Shown here: positions 8,757 through 17,480 of the stretch, one piece after another
Numbering within the stretch: position 1 is the first letter of the stretch
How the letters are laid out: every line of letters starts with the position of its first letter
Assembly: GCF_026015885.1 (NCBI RefSeq)
Contig: NZ_JAPDUG010000001.1
Coordinates: 372,001 to 436,000 of the forward strand
Direction: 5' to 3'
DNA length: 64,000 nt
Source of the DNA: Halocynthiibacter sp. SDUM655004
GTDB taxonomy: Bacteria > Pseudomonadota > Alphaproteobacteria > Rhodobacterales > Rhodobacteraceae
Program-made: the position numbers and the translations under genes
Notes under the pieces: model-generated
Told to the model about the DNA's origin: nothing
The model's database searches: none
Seen by the model: only the letters and a program-made list of their open reading frames with translations

Positions 8757-9658
8757 ACGCATTTCTTTCCCGTATTCGGGCGCTGTTCGATGGTGATCGC
8801 GCGTCTCACAGCGTTGTGCCGCCCTCTGGATATACCGCCAATCTTACGGTCTTTACCGCAGCGGCTATGAGCTTCCTTGCGGTCTTTGCGATCGCTCTTT
8901 CTGTGGCCACAGACCGCCTTGCAGATCATTGGGCTGGCGAGCTTGCACGAACGGCAACGGTGCGAATTTCTGCGCCTGCTGATCAGGTGGCCGCGCAAAC
9001 CCAAGCCGCCCTTCGCGTGTTGGAAACCACACCAGGTGTTGCCGAGGCGCGCGCCTTTGAAGCCGAAGAGCAAATGGCGCTGTTAACGCCATGGTTCGGG
9101 CCGGATCTTCCTGTCGAAACTTTGCCGATCCCACAATTGATAGAGGTCGTCGAGGATGAGCAAGGTCTGGATGCTGAGGGGCTCAAGCTGCGTCTCGCGG
9201 CTGAAGTCCCTGGCGCGATTTTTGATGATCACACCCGCTGGCGGCGCCCCCTTGTTGCCGCGGCGTCTCGTCTCCAAACGCTTGGACTTGTGTCTATTGT
9301 GATCATCGCGGGCGCAACGGCGGCCATGATCACGCTGGCGGCAAATTCGGCTCTCGCGGCGAATGCACAAATAATAGGCGTTCTGCGCCTTGTCGGGGCG
9401 CGTGACATCTTTATCGCCCGTGCTTTTGTTCGGCGCTTTACCTTTCGCGCCTTCGCCGGAGGTGTGCTTGGCGCGGTTCTGGCGACCATTGCGCTGCTGT
9501 TCCTGCCAAACACGGAAGAAGCGGGCGGCTTTCTGACGGGGTTGAGTTTTGTCGGCTGGAATTGGCTCTTACCGCTTGCGGTTCCGTTCCTCGCAGGGTT
9601 TGTTGCCTATGCAGCCACGCGCTTTGCGGCGTTGCGCGTTTTAAAAGGACTTACGTAA
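8753..9658 (+). CDS. ftsX: Cell division protein FtsX
   Basis: Membrane partner of FtsE in the divisome. The 301-residue protein has a cytoplasmic N-terminus, a first membrane helix at about residues 35-60, a periplasmic domain, then three more membrane helices in the C-terminal half, the standard four-helix FtsX plan. Its start codon is GTG, overlapping the ftsE stop (GTGA). Its stop overlaps the acyltransferase start by one base (TAATG), so the three genes form a tightly coupled operon. Confidence 0.93.
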   Translation: MNAFLSRIRALFDGDRASHSVVPPSGYTANLTVFTAAAMSFLAVFAIALSVATDRLADHWAGELARTATVRISAPADQVAAQTQAALRVLETTPGVAEARAFEAEEQMALLTPWFGPDLPVETLPIPQLIEVVEDEQGLDAEGLKLRLAAEVPGAIFDDHTRWRRPLVAAASRLQTLGLVSIVIIAGATAAMITLAANSALAANAQIIGVLRLVGARDIFIARAFVRRFTFRAFAGGVLGAVLATIALLFLPNTEEAGGFLTGLSFVGWNWLLPLAVPFLAGFVAYAATRFAALRVLKGLT

Positions 9659-10407
9659 TGCGGTATGCCATTCAATGGGTGCGGTCTCTTGTGTTTAGTG
9701 GCCAGATGTATCTGATGATGCTTGTGCTGGCGATTTTCTTTACGCCGCTTGCTATTTTTAATCGCGAGTATGCGTTTAAAGCGGTGCATACCTATTGTAG
9801 ATACGTGCGCTGGAGCGCGTCGTGGATGATAGGTCTGAAAACCGAAATCCGCGGAGAGATACCACAAGACGAAGTTCTGATCGCGGCAAAACACCAGAGT
9901 TTCCTTGATATCATCATGATCGTGTCGGTCGTTCCGCGCCCGAAATTCATCATGAAGGCCATTTTGAAATACGCGCCTATTTTGGGGTGGTATGGGATGC
10001 GGATTGGTTGCGTTCCGGTAAACCGCGGACAGCGAGGCGCGGCGATCAAGCAGATGGTCGAAGATGTGAAATCAGGTGTGCAGCAAGCTGGCCAGTTGAT
10101 TATCTATCCGCAAGGTACACGCGTCGCGCCTGGTGCAAGTTTGCCGTACAAGGTTGGTGTCGGCGTGCTTTATAACCAAACGGGTCAGCCTTGTGTGCCC
10201 GCTGCTGCAAACGTGGGCGTGTTCTGGCCCCGCCGAGGAATTTACCGCAAACCGGGTACTGCTGTTGTCGAGTTTTTGCCACGGATCGAGCCTGGCCTTG
10301 ATACGAAATCCTTTATGGCAAAACTTGAAACCGCAATTGAACCGGCGTCTAACGCGCTCATGAAGGAAGCGGGCTTTGACGTTGCTGCGGGCCAAGGTAA
10401 GGCATAG
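9658..10407 (+). CDS. 1-acyl-sn-glycerol-3-phosphate acyltransferase family protein
   Basis: A PlsC-family acyltransferase that would transfer an acyl chain to lysophosphatidic acid or a related lysolipid at the inner membrane. The 249-residue protein has an N-terminal membrane segment (about residues 14-35). The catalytic HX4D motif is KHQSFLD (His79, Asp84), followed by a VPVNRGQRG block, the substrate-binding block YPQGTR (Gln replacing the commoner Glu) and a late VPAAANVGVF proline block. The start at 9658 overlaps the ftsX stop. Whether it is the main PlsC or a paralogue cannot be decided from this window. Confidence 0.88.
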   Translation: MRYAIQWVRSLVFSGQMYLMMLVLAIFFTPLAIFNREYAFKAVHTYCRYVRWSASWMIGLKTEIRGEIPQDEVLIAAKHQSFLDIIMIVSVVPRPKFIMKAILKYAPILGWYGMRIGCVPVNRGQRGAAIKQMVEDVKSGVQQAGQLIIYPQGTRVAPGASLPYKVGVGVLYNQTGQPCVPAAANVGVFWPRRGIYRKPGTAVVEFLPRIEPGLDTKSFMAKLETAIEPASNALMKEAGFDVAAGQGKA

Positions 10408-10459
10408 CGCGCTACTTCGCTAAGTCTAGCGAGATAGAACCCCATTACAGGAGCAAGAC

Positions 10460-11650
10460 ATGAGCCGCGCCGAACGCCTTGCTCTATACGTCGCGCTCAC
10501 CGCGCTTACGGCATTTGCGATTGATGGTGTATTGCCGGTGATGCCGGCGATTGATGCGGAATTCTCGCCGGAGTTACCGTTTTCAGTCGGGCAGATAATC
10601 ACCGCCTTTGTGCTTGGTATGGCCGTTGGTGAATTGGCCATCGGTCCGATCAGTGATGCAGTCGGCAGACGCCCATCGGTCATCGCAGGGCTCGCCATTT
10701 TCGTGATTGGATCGGTTTTGGCTGCCATCGCAACTTCGTTTGAAGCTTTGATCCTTGGTCGCTTCCTTCAGGGAGTGGGGGTCGCGGGGCCGAAAATCGG
10801 AACGCGCGCGATGATCAGAGACCAGTTTGAAGGCGCGGATATGGCCAAGGTCATGTCGATGATATTCACGCTGCTGGTCTTCGTACCGATGATTGCGCCC
10901 GCTCTTGGGGCCGCTCTCGCTGCAATCACAGGATGGCGTGGTGTGCTTTGGGGGTATCTGGTGCTGGCGGCAATCCTTGGAGCTTGGCTTTGGGCGCGCC
11001 ACCCGGAGACTCACCCGAAGGCAAATCGCGTGCCGCTCAAGCCCGGACCGCTTCTGCGCAATTTCGCGATTATTGTGAGTAGGAGAGATGTGTTTCCTAT
11101 CATCGTTGCGATAGGTTTTGTGTTCGGCGGGCAGCTTGCCTATTTCGCCGTTGCTGCTGAATTGTTTGGCGAATTTTACGGGAAACAGTCACAAATGCCT
11201 GCACTCATCGCTTTGCTAGCCACAGGAATGGGCGCGGCCTTGATGTTGAATGTGCGGTTTGTTGGTCAAACAGGGTTAGAGCGACCAATTTGGATTGGGC
11301 TGCTGCTGATGGGCGGCGCCGGTAGCGCGCTGTTGATTACCGCACTGGGTTTTGATGGGCAGCCGCCGCTTGGCTTGCTTCTTGCTTTGGCGTGGGTCGC
11401 CTTTTTCGCGCTCGGCCTGTTGTTTGGAAACCTTGGAGCACTCGCGATGCGCCCGCTTGGCGAGTTGGCAGGGCTGGGCTCTTCGCTCATTGCGTCTGTG
11501 TCGAGCGTGGTTGCGTTTGTTTTTACAACTGTGATTAAGAGCGCGGTCAATGGCCCTGTTTGGACGATCGCTTGGGGGTTTACATTGGCAGCGGTCGCGT
11601 CCTCAGTTCTGTTCCGTCATACGCTTACCCCGACAAACGCCCAAAACTGA
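10460..11650 (+). CDS. MFS drug-efflux transporter, Bcr/CflA type
   Basis: A 396-residue inner-membrane transporter of the major facilitator superfamily with about 12 hydrophobic segments. The first helix motif DGVLPVMPAI corresponds to the D-x-YLPALP motif of the Bcr/CflA drug-resistance subfamily. The loop 2-3 motif GPISDAVGRRP matches the MFS motif GxxxDxxGRR. AGGAG lies 7 bases before the ATG. It is convergent with accA across a strong hairpin. The substrate is unknown; bicyclomycin, chloramphenicol or sulfonamide export is known for the family, but specificity cannot be read from sequence. Confidence 0.88.
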   Translation: MSRAERLALYVALTALTAFAIDGVLPVMPAIDAEFSPELPFSVGQIITAFVLGMAVGELAIGPISDAVGRRPSVIAGLAIFVIGSVLAAIATSFEALILGRFLQGVGVAGPKIGTRAMIRDQFEGADMAKVMSMIFTLLVFVPMIAPALGAALAAITGWRGVLWGYLVLAAILGAWLWARHPETHPKANRVPLKPGPLLRNFAIIVSRRDVFPIIVAIGFVFGGQLAYFAVAAELFGEFYGKQSQMPALIALLATGMGAALMLNVRFVGQTGLERPIWIGLLLMGGAGSALLITALGFDGQPPLGLLLALAWVAFFALGLLFGNLGALAMRPLGELAGLGSSLIASVSSVVAFVFTTVIKSAVNGPVWTIAWGFTLAAVASSVLFRHTLTPTNAQN

Positions 11651-11661
11651 TTGCACAAAAA

Positions 11662-11688
11662 AAGGCGGGCCACATGCGGGCCCGCCTT
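11662..11688. terminator. Terminator between the MFS gene and accA
   Basis: A perfect 10-bp stem (AAGGCGGGCC with GGCCCGCCTT) encloses a 7-base loop. Read on the minus strand the stem is followed by seven T residues, so it best serves accA; on the plus strand the T-run is weak. It probably acts on both converging genes. Confidence 0.85.
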
Positions 11689-11710
11689 AAATAATACTGA
11701 TTTGGCTTTC

Positions 11711-12673
11711 TTAAGCCGCGAGCCCCTTGGAGCCAAGATCAAGGAACTTCTTGCGACGTTCTTTGATGAGCGTTTCAGGCTTTTTCTTAGACAGGTCCTT
11801 GAGGTGCTTCTCAATCGCGGCCCCAACAGATTTGATTGTTGTTTGCGGATCGCGGTGCGCGCCGCCGATGGGTTCCGGAATGATCTCATCTGCCACGCCA
11901 AGCGCCGAAAGATCTTGGGCCGTTACGCGCAGCGCTTCTGCGGCTTCGCGCATACGGGAGGCGTCTTTCCAAAGGATCGAAGCGCAGCCTTCTGGCGAAA
12001 TCACCGAGTAAACTGAATGTTCCAGCATCACGAGCTTATTGCCAGCCGCCAGCGCAACCGCACCACCAGAGCCGCCTTCGCCGATCACGACCGTGATAAG
12101 CGGAACACCGATCTGCAGGCATTTCTCTGTGCAGCGGGCAATCGCTTCAGACTGGCCGCGCTCCTCCGCGCCTTTACCCGGAAACGCGCCTGTTGTGTCT
12201 ACCAGCGTGACAACAGGAAGCTTGAAGCGGTGCGCAAGGTCCATCAAACGGATCGCTTTGCGGTACCCTTCAGGGCGGGCCATGCCGAAATTGCGCTCAA
12301 CGCGAGATTTCGTGTCCGAGCCCTTTTCCTGCCCGATCACAACAACAGCTTGATCGCCGATCCGCGCGAGGCCGCCGACAATCGCGAGATCGTCAGCAAA
12401 GTTGCGGTCCCCTGCGAGCTGGGTGAAATCTGTGAACAACTGGTTGATATAATCAAGGCAATGGGGGCGGTCCGGATGGCGGGCCACCTGACATTTGCGC
12501 CATGCGGTCAGGTCAGAATACAGATCCTTGAGGAGCGCCTCGGCTTTCTTGTCGAGAGCAGAGGCCTCTTCCTCTACGTCCATCTCTTCATTCGACCGCG
12601 CCAGAGCGCGCAATTCTTCGGCTTTGCCTTCGATTTCTGCGAGTGGTTTTTCAAACTCGAGATAATTATTCAT
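11711..12673 (-). CDS. accA: Acetyl-CoA carboxylase carboxyltransferase subunit alpha
   Basis: AccA forms, with AccD, the carboxyltransferase that moves CO2 from biotin to acetyl-CoA, making malonyl-CoA for fatty acid synthesis. The 320-residue length is standard. Visible marks are the N-terminal [13 protein letters not shown] helix, the [17 protein letters not shown] block and the oxyanion/CoA-binding GEGGSGGA segment followed by [15 protein letters not shown]. The ATG at 12673 follows a GGAG. It is a single gene here, downstream of mcl1 on the same strand with a 120-bp gap; accD is not in the window. Confidence 0.97.
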   Translation of the reverse strand: MNNYLEFEKPLAEIEGKAEELRALARSNEEMDVEEEASALDKKAEALLKDLYSDLTAWRKCQVARHPDRPHCLDYINQLFTDFTQLAGDRNFADDLAIVGGLARIGDQAVVVIGQEKGSDTKSRVERNFGMARPEGYRKAIRLMDLAHRFKLPVVTLVDTTGAFPGKGAEERGQSEAIARCTEKCLQIGVPLITVVIGEGGSGGAVALAAGNKLVMLEHSVYSVISPEGCASILWKDASRMREAAEALRVTAQDLSALGVADEIIPEPIGGAHRDPQTTIKSVGAAIEKHLKDLSKKKPETLIKERRKKFLDLGSKGLAA

Positions 12674-12793
12674 CGGGGTCTCCGTGCCAATTTGACACGA
12701 TATATGACGATGAAATGCGCGGTTTGCAATGACCGAGGGGCAGGCTTTGCCCGACTTTTGGCTCCGAAAGCCGAAAATTCGCGCTCGCTCGGG

Positions 12794-13759
12794 CTATGCC
12801 GCTGAATTGGCGATCATTTCGGATTGCCGCACAATCACCTCGGCCTGTTTGATGCTGGCGATATCCACAAGCCGCCCCTTATAGACGGTTGCCCCTTCAC
12901 CGTTGGCCTTGGCGGTTTCCATCGCAGCGAGGATTTCACGGGCTTCGGTGATTTGCGCATCCGAGGGTGTGAATACCTCGTTGGCAAGGGCGATTTGTTT
13001 TGGATGAATGGCCCACTTGCCGACCATTCCAAGCGTGGCCGAGCGCCGCGCCTGTGCGCGATACCCTTCGTCGTCGCTGAAATCGCCGAAGGGGCCGTCA
13101 ACGGGCAGAACACCATGGGTGCGGCAGGCAGCAACAATTGCGGCCTGTGCCCAATGCCAAGGATCGGAGTAGTGACGCGCTTCGCCGTGCTGCATGTAAT
13201 AGTTTTCTTGAGTTCCGCCGATGCCGGTTGTCTGCATACCCATAGAGGCCGCAAAATCAGCAGCGCCGAGGCTCATGGCAACTAGACGCGGGCTGCTGGC
13301 CGCAATCTCTTCGACATGCGAGATGCCAGCGGCACTTTCGATAATAACTTCAAAATCGATCCGTTTTTCGCGCCCCTTAGCAGACTCGATGGCAGTCACA
13401 AGCGCATCGACCGCATAAATATCCGCCGCGCAGCCGACTTTGGGGATCATGATCTGGTCGAGCCGTTCGGAGGCATTTTCGAGAAGGTCCACAACGTCGC
13501 GGTACCAATAGGGCGTATCAAGCCCGTTGATCCGCACCGAAAGTGTTTTGCTGCCCCAATCCACGTCGCCGATGGCTTTGATGATATTGGCGCGTGCGGC
13601 GTCCTTGTCGCTGGGGGCAACGCTGTCTTCGAGGTCGAGGTTTATGACATCGGCCGCACTTGCGGCCATTTTCTCAAATAGCGCAGGACGAGAGCCGGGG
13701 CCGAATAGCTGACAGCGGTTCGGGCGGGCTGGGGCAGCGGGTTGCAATTTGAAACTCAT
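12794..13759 (-). CDS. mcl1: L-malyl-CoA / beta-methylmalyl-CoA lyase
   Basis: A HpcH/HpaI-type (citrate lyase beta-like) enzyme of 321 residues that in Rhodobacter cleaves L-malyl-CoA to acetyl-CoA and glyoxylate and beta-methylmalyl-CoA to propionyl-CoA and glyoxylate, a step of the ethylmalonyl-CoA pathway. Motifs include the start LFGPGSRPALFEKM, metal-binding DLEDSVAP, the IIESAAG segment and GAADFAASMGMQTTG, which separates Mcl1 from generic citrate lyase beta. AGGTC lies before the ATG. It is divergent from dgcN across 279 bp. Assignment to Mcl1 rather than Mcl2 (malyl-CoA thioesterase) rests on overall pattern and length. Confidence 0.88.
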   Translation of the reverse strand: MSFKLQPAAPARPNRCQLFGPGSRPALFEKMAASAADVINLDLEDSVAPSDKDAARANIIKAIGDVDWGSKTLSVRINGLDTPYWYRDVVDLLENASERLDQIMIPKVGCAADIYAVDALVTAIESAKGREKRIDFEVIIESAAGISHVEEIAASSPRLVAMSLGAADFAASMGMQTTGIGGTQENYYMQHGEARHYSDPWHWAQAAIVAACRTHGVLPVDGPFGDFSDDEGYRAQARRSATLGMVGKWAIHPKQIALANEVFTPSDAQITEAREILAAMETAKANGEGATVYKGRLVDIASIKQAEVIVRQSEMIANSAA

Positions 13760-14038
13760 GTGGACCTCGTTGGGAATTATGCGAGCAAGTAAATTACGAA
13801 TTTGTTATTAATGTTGGTATAATCTTGCGCGACTGATGGCAAGAACTATTGTGCAGGCGCAGAAAATAGGCCCCTAGTTGGACGGGTATTCTTGCGTTTT
13901 TGAGTTATAGGTTGGCAGATTATTCGATGAAATATCAGTTGTACGCCGAAACATTCGAAAATTTACGCGCAAATCGGTGAATTCGCAAACAATGCCCAAT
14001 GCAATGTCGTCATAGTACGCAAAGCAAAGGAGCACAGT

Positions 14039-15040
14039 ATGATTCCCACACCTTATCTTCTCTTTTTAGGCGATGCGCCCGATCAACTCGCCGCCAAAGT
14101 TGCGCAGGGCATCAAGGATTGGCGTCCTGAAAACGCTGTTGGTCAGATGCGGCTTGAGGGGTGTAAGGCGGATCTCGGGCTGACCGATATGTCGCTTGAA
14201 GATGCTAAGGCGGCGGGCGCAAAAACGCTTGTCATTGGTGTGGCCAATCGCGGTGGCGTAATTTCCGAAACATGGAAAAAGGTGCTCATAGAAGCGATCG
14301 AAGCGGGTTTTGACATTGCCAGCGGGCTACATAACTTGCTCCGCGACGAGGCCGATCTTGTTGCTGCGTCCATGGCGCATGGCACAAGCCTGCATGACGT
14401 GCGTGTTCCAGGCATTGATTACCCTATTGCGAACGGAAAGAAGCGCAGCGGCAAACGGGTTCTGGCTGTTGGAACGGATTGCTCGGTCGGGAAAATGTAC
14501 ACTGGTCTTGCGATTGACGCGGAGATGCGTGCACGTGGGATGAAGTCTGATTTCCGCGCGACCGGTCAGACCGGCATTCTAATCACGGGCCAAGGTGTTC
14601 CGCTTGACGCGGTGATCGCTGATTTCATGGCGGGTGCGGTTGAATATATCTCGCCGGACAATGATGCAGACCATTGGGATGTAATCGAGGGGCAGGGCAG
14701 CCTGTTCCATGTGTCGTATTCCGGTGTGACCTTGGCGCTTATCCACGGTGGGCAGCCCGATGCGATCATCCTGTCTCACGAGCCTACGCGTCAGCATATG
14801 CGCGGACTGCCCGACTATGCCATTCCATCGCTGGAAGCGCTGCGCGATATGTGCATGCCGCTGGCCAAAGTGGCAAATCCGGATTGCAAAGTTGTTGGCA
14901 TTTCGGTGAACACCGCCGCGATGTCGGATGATGAAGCAAACGCATATCTAACTGAAGTAGAGGAGCGGATGGGGCTTCCGGCGGTTGACCCGTTCCGCCA
15001 TGGCGCTGGACGTCTGGTGGATGCGTTGGCCGCGATATAG
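14039..15040 (+). CDS. dgcN: DUF1611 protein, D-glutamate N-acetyltransferase type
   Basis: A 333-residue DUF1611 protein. Members next to DgcA in marine bacteria are known as DgcN, which acetylates D-glutamate as the first step of a D-glutamate catabolic route. A P-loop-like GTDCSVGK lies at residues 145-152, after an N-terminal Rossmann-like domain and before a C-terminal domain with the GQGSLFHV segment. AAAGGAG precedes the ATG. It leads a three-gene operon with dgcA (9 bases later) and a D-amino acid transaminase, which strongly supports the D-glutamate role. The family was long annotated only as a putative NAD-dependent epimerase. Confidence 0.85.
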   Translation: MIPTPYLLFLGDAPDQLAAKVAQGIKDWRPENAVGQMRLEGCKADLGLTDMSLEDAKAAGAKTLVIGVANRGGVISETWKKVLIEAIEAGFDIASGLHNLLRDEADLVAASMAHGTSLHDVRVPGIDYPIANGKKRSGKRVLAVGTDCSVGKMYTGLAIDAEMRARGMKSDFRATGQTGILITGQGVPLDAVIADFMAGAVEYISPDNDADHWDVIEGQGSLFHVSYSGVTLALIHGGQPDAIILSHEPTRQHMRGLPDYAIPSLEALRDMCMPLAKVANPDCKVVGISVNTAAMSDDEANAYLTEVEERMGLPAVDPFRHGAGRLVDALAAI

Positions 15041-15049
15041 GGTGGCCTC

Positions 15050-16015
15050 ATGAAGCTGAATGTTACAACCGATGTGTTCCCGCTTGCCGAAGTTTTCACC
15101 ATCTCGCGGGGGAGCCGAACGCATGCGCATGTCCTGACCGTTCGGATCACCGATGGCGCGCACACTGGGTGGGGCGAATGCGTTCCTTATCCGCGCTATG
15201 GGGAGAGTATCGAGTCTGTTTCGGAAGCGATACTGGCCTTACCGATGCCGCTTGATCGTGCGCGCTTACAAGAGCTGTTGCCGTCCGGCGCGGCGCGCAA
15301 CGCGGTGGACTGCGCGCTCTGGGATCTAGAAGCGAAACGCGCAGGAAAACGCGTGTGGGAACTGGCAGGGCTTGCTGCGCCGCACCCAGAGATAACCGCC
15401 TTTACGCTATCGCTCGACTCTCCGCAGCAAATGGGGATCGCCGCAGCAAAACAGGGGCATCGACCGTTGCTCAAAATCAAACTCGGCACGCCCGATGATA
15501 TGGCGCGGCTTGAGGCCGTTCGGCACGGCGCGCCGAAATCGCGCATTATCGTTGATGCGAATGAAGGATGGAGTGCTGAGGTTTACCAAGAGCTCGCGCC
15601 GCATCTCATTCGGTTGGGCGTTGATCTTGTCGAGCAGCCGCTTCCTGCAGGTGAGGATGAGATGCTGTCTGAAATCGAGCGTCCCTTGCCGGTGTGCGCC
15701 GATGAAAGTGCTCATGACTGCGCGACCCTTCCTGAGCTGGCGGGGAAATATGATGTTGTGAATATTAAGCTGGATAAAACCGGTGGCCTTACAGAAGCGC
15801 TTTCCTTGAAGCAAGCAGCGTTGGCTGAGGGGTATAAGGTGATGGTCGGCTGCATGGTCGGAAGTAGCCTCGCAATGGCACCCGCCACACTGGTTGCTCA
15901 AGGTGCGATGGTAACAGACCTTGACGGCCCGCTTTTGTTGGCGCAAGACCGTGACAACCCATTGCAATTTGATGATCTCGGGGTGCATCCGCCGCGCGCA
16001 GCACTCTGGGGCTAA
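15050..16015 (+). CDS. dgcA: N-acetyl-D-glutamate racemase, enolase superfamily
   Basis: A 321-residue muconate-lactonizing/enolase superfamily protein, often labelled dipeptide epimerase. In the D-glutamate route it racemises N-acetyl-D-glutamate to the L form. All expected active-site residues are present: the KxK motif (Lys142 and Lys144 in LLKIKLG), metal ligands Asp169 (VDANEGW), Glu195 (VEQPL) and Asp218 (CADES), and the opposing base Lys240 (NIKLDKTGG). Having bases on both sides fits a racemase. The position between dgcN and dat argues against a true L-Ala-D/L-Glu epimerase, though sequence alone cannot exclude that. Confidence 0.85.
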   Translation: MKLNVTTDVFPLAEVFTISRGSRTHAHVLTVRITDGAHTGWGECVPYPRYGESIESVSEAILALPMPLDRARLQELLPSGAARNAVDCALWDLEAKRAGKRVWELAGLAAPHPEITAFTLSLDSPQQMGIAAAKQGHRPLLKIKLGTPDDMARLEAVRHGAPKSRIIVDANEGWSAEVYQELAPHLIRLGVDLVEQPLPAGEDEMLSEIERPLPVCADESAHDCATLPELAGKYDVVNIKLDKTGGLTEALSLKQAALAEGYKVMVGCMVGSSLAMAPATLVAQGAMVTDLDGPLLLAQDRDNPLQFDDLGVHPPRAALWG

Positions 16016-16024
16016 GGAGTGATT

Positions 16025-16888
16025 ATGACCCGCACTGTTTACGTCAACGGTGAATATCTGCCGGAAAATGAAGCGAAAATCTCGATATTTGATCGTGGTT
16101 TTTTGATGGCGGACGGGATCTATGAGGTTACGAGCGTTCTTGATGGCAAGCTGATTGATTTTGCTGGTCACGCTGCGCGGCTTGAGCGTTCTGCAAACGA
16201 GCTTGATCTGGCGCTTCCTGTTGATATGGACGAGTTGATTGAAATTCACCGCAAACTGGTCGAGCTGAATGGAATTGAAGAGGGGATGGTTTATCTCCAA
16301 GTCACCCGCGGCGCGCCAGCGGACCGTGATTTCGCATTCCCTGATCCGGATGAGGTTCCGTCTTCAATCGTGCTGTTCACGCAAAACAAGCCTGGCCTCG
16401 CAGAGTCTCCTGCCGCCAAAACAGGCATTAAGGTCATTTCGATCGAAGATGTACGCTGGGGCCGCCGTGACATCAAAACAGTGCAGCTTCTCTATCCGTC
16501 TATGGGGAAGATGATGGCCAAGAAAGCTGGCGTCGATGACGCATGGATGGTCGAAGAGGGCAAGGTTACCGAAGGCACATCCAATAACGCCTATATCGTA
16601 AAGAACGGCACTATCATTACGCGCCACCTTGGCAACGAAATTCTCGCTGGGATTACCCGCAACGCTGTGCTGCGGTTTGCCCAAGAGGCGCAGATGAAGG
16701 TCGAAGAGCGCAGCTTCACGATCGACGAAGCCAAGGATGCTGACGAAGCATTCGTTACCTCGGCCTCAACATTCGTGATGCCAGTTGTTGAAATCGACGG
16801 CGCGCAAATCGGTGAAGGAACACCGGGCCCCGTTGCGAAGCGCCTTCGCGAGATTTATCTCGAAGAGAGCCGCAAGGCCGCCGTTTAA
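16025..16888 (+). CDS. dat: D-amino-acid transaminase
   Basis: A fold-type IV PLP enzyme of 287 residues that moves amino groups between D-amino acids and 2-oxo acids, for example giving D-glutamate from D-alanine and 2-oxoglutarate. The N-terminus RTVYVNGEYLP and FDRGFLMADGIYEV are typical of D-alanine transaminases. The catalytic lysine is Lys151 in RRDIKTVQLL, and the cofactor-binding turn is TEGTSNNAY. ATG 16025 is chosen over GTG 16019 because AAGGAG at 16014-16019 sits 5 bases upstream. Together with dgcN and dgcA it would funnel several D-amino acids through D-glutamate. Confidence 0.9.
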   Translation: MTRTVYVNGEYLPENEAKISIFDRGFLMADGIYEVTSVLDGKLIDFAGHAARLERSANELDLALPVDMDELIEIHRKLVELNGIEEGMVYLQVTRGAPADRDFAFPDPDEVPSSIVLFTQNKPGLAESPAAKTGIKVISIEDVRWGRRDIKTVQLLYPSMGKMMAKKAGVDDAWMVEEGKVTEGTSNNAYIVKNGTIITRHLGNEILAGITRNAVLRFAQEAQMKVEERSFTIDEAKDADEAFVTSASTFVMPVVEIDGAQIGEGTPGPVAKRLREIYLEESRKAAV

Positions 16889-16895
16889 GTTTGAC

Positions 16896-16921
16896 AGCGG
16901 CGCTTGATATAAAGCGCCGCT
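16896..16921. terminator. Hairpin between dat and the DUF1244 gene
   Basis: A perfect 10-bp inverted repeat (AGCGGCGCTT with AAGCGCCGCT) with a 6-base loop lies between the stop codons of two converging genes. No clear T-run follows on either strand, so efficiency as an intrinsic terminator is uncertain. Confidence 0.6.
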
Positions 16922-16933
16922 AACCGCATTCGA

Positions 16934-17269
16934 TTAGCCCTTGTCGCTGACATTCTCGGCAAAGGATTTTTTGAACTCTTCTTGCTTCTGCGGGCTGGCA
17001 TCGGTCTGGAATTCAGACTTCCAGCGTTCCATCGTCATGCCGTAATAGGCTTCCCGCGCTTCTTCCTTGCCAATCTCGATTCCGCGTTCAGCAGCGGCTT
17101 CCTGAACCCAACGCGACAGGCAGTTGCGGCAAAAGCCGGCGAGGTTCATCATATCGATGTTTTGCACGTCTGTTCGCTTTTCCATCAGGTGTTCGCGTAG
17201 GGTCCGAAAGGCGGCAGCCTCAAGTTCCAGTTGCGTCTGGGCGTCAATGTCGGGGCGGTTGAAATCCAT
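16934..17269 (-). CDS. DUF1244 family protein
   Basis: A 111-residue cytoplasmic protein of the DUF1244 family, common in proteobacteria and of unknown function. It is helical, with a CRNC motif in NLAGFCRNCLSRWV (about residues 47-60) that may bind a metal, followed by an alternating-charge helix and the conserved YYGMTMERWK segment. The start at 17269 is preferred over the upstream in-frame one at 17350 because GAGG lies just before it and the family begins here. It converges with dat. Confidence 0.85.
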   Translation of the reverse strand: MDFNRPDIDAQTQLELEAAAFRTLREHLMEKRTDVQNIDMMNLAGFCRNCLSRWVQEAAAERGIEIGKEEAREAYYGMTMERWKSEFQTDASPQKQEEFKKSFAENVSDKG

Positions 17270-17480
17270 GATGACCTCGTTTGTGGAAGTTCCTGCGCAT
17301 AGTCTAAGGGAATGGTGACGGGTTGCAATGCGCCGCCTGTTTCGTCGCAAAGGCGTGACAATTGCGGTTTACACCCTTCGATAGGAATGGTGCGCTGACC
17401 GTTGTGTTTACCTATGAATTGGGGCATATAGCAGGCGGCCCACCGGAAAAGACATATATAACCTGAGGAATCGACGCCGA

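Noticed and set aside
12757-12780. Short AT/GC inverted repeat downstream of mcl1
   Set aside because: The stem is short with a bulge and no T-run follows, so a terminator call is not justified.
12017-12805. 262-residue open frame on the plus strand across accA
   Set aside because: Antisense to accA; no ribosome site or domain.
13818-13823. TATAAT in the mcl1-dgcN gap
   Set aside because: No matching -35 at a suitable distance and no support from other signals, so not called a promoter.
15407-16300. 297-residue open frame on the minus strand spanning dgcA and dat
   Set aside because: Covers two well-supported genes and lacks any family pattern.
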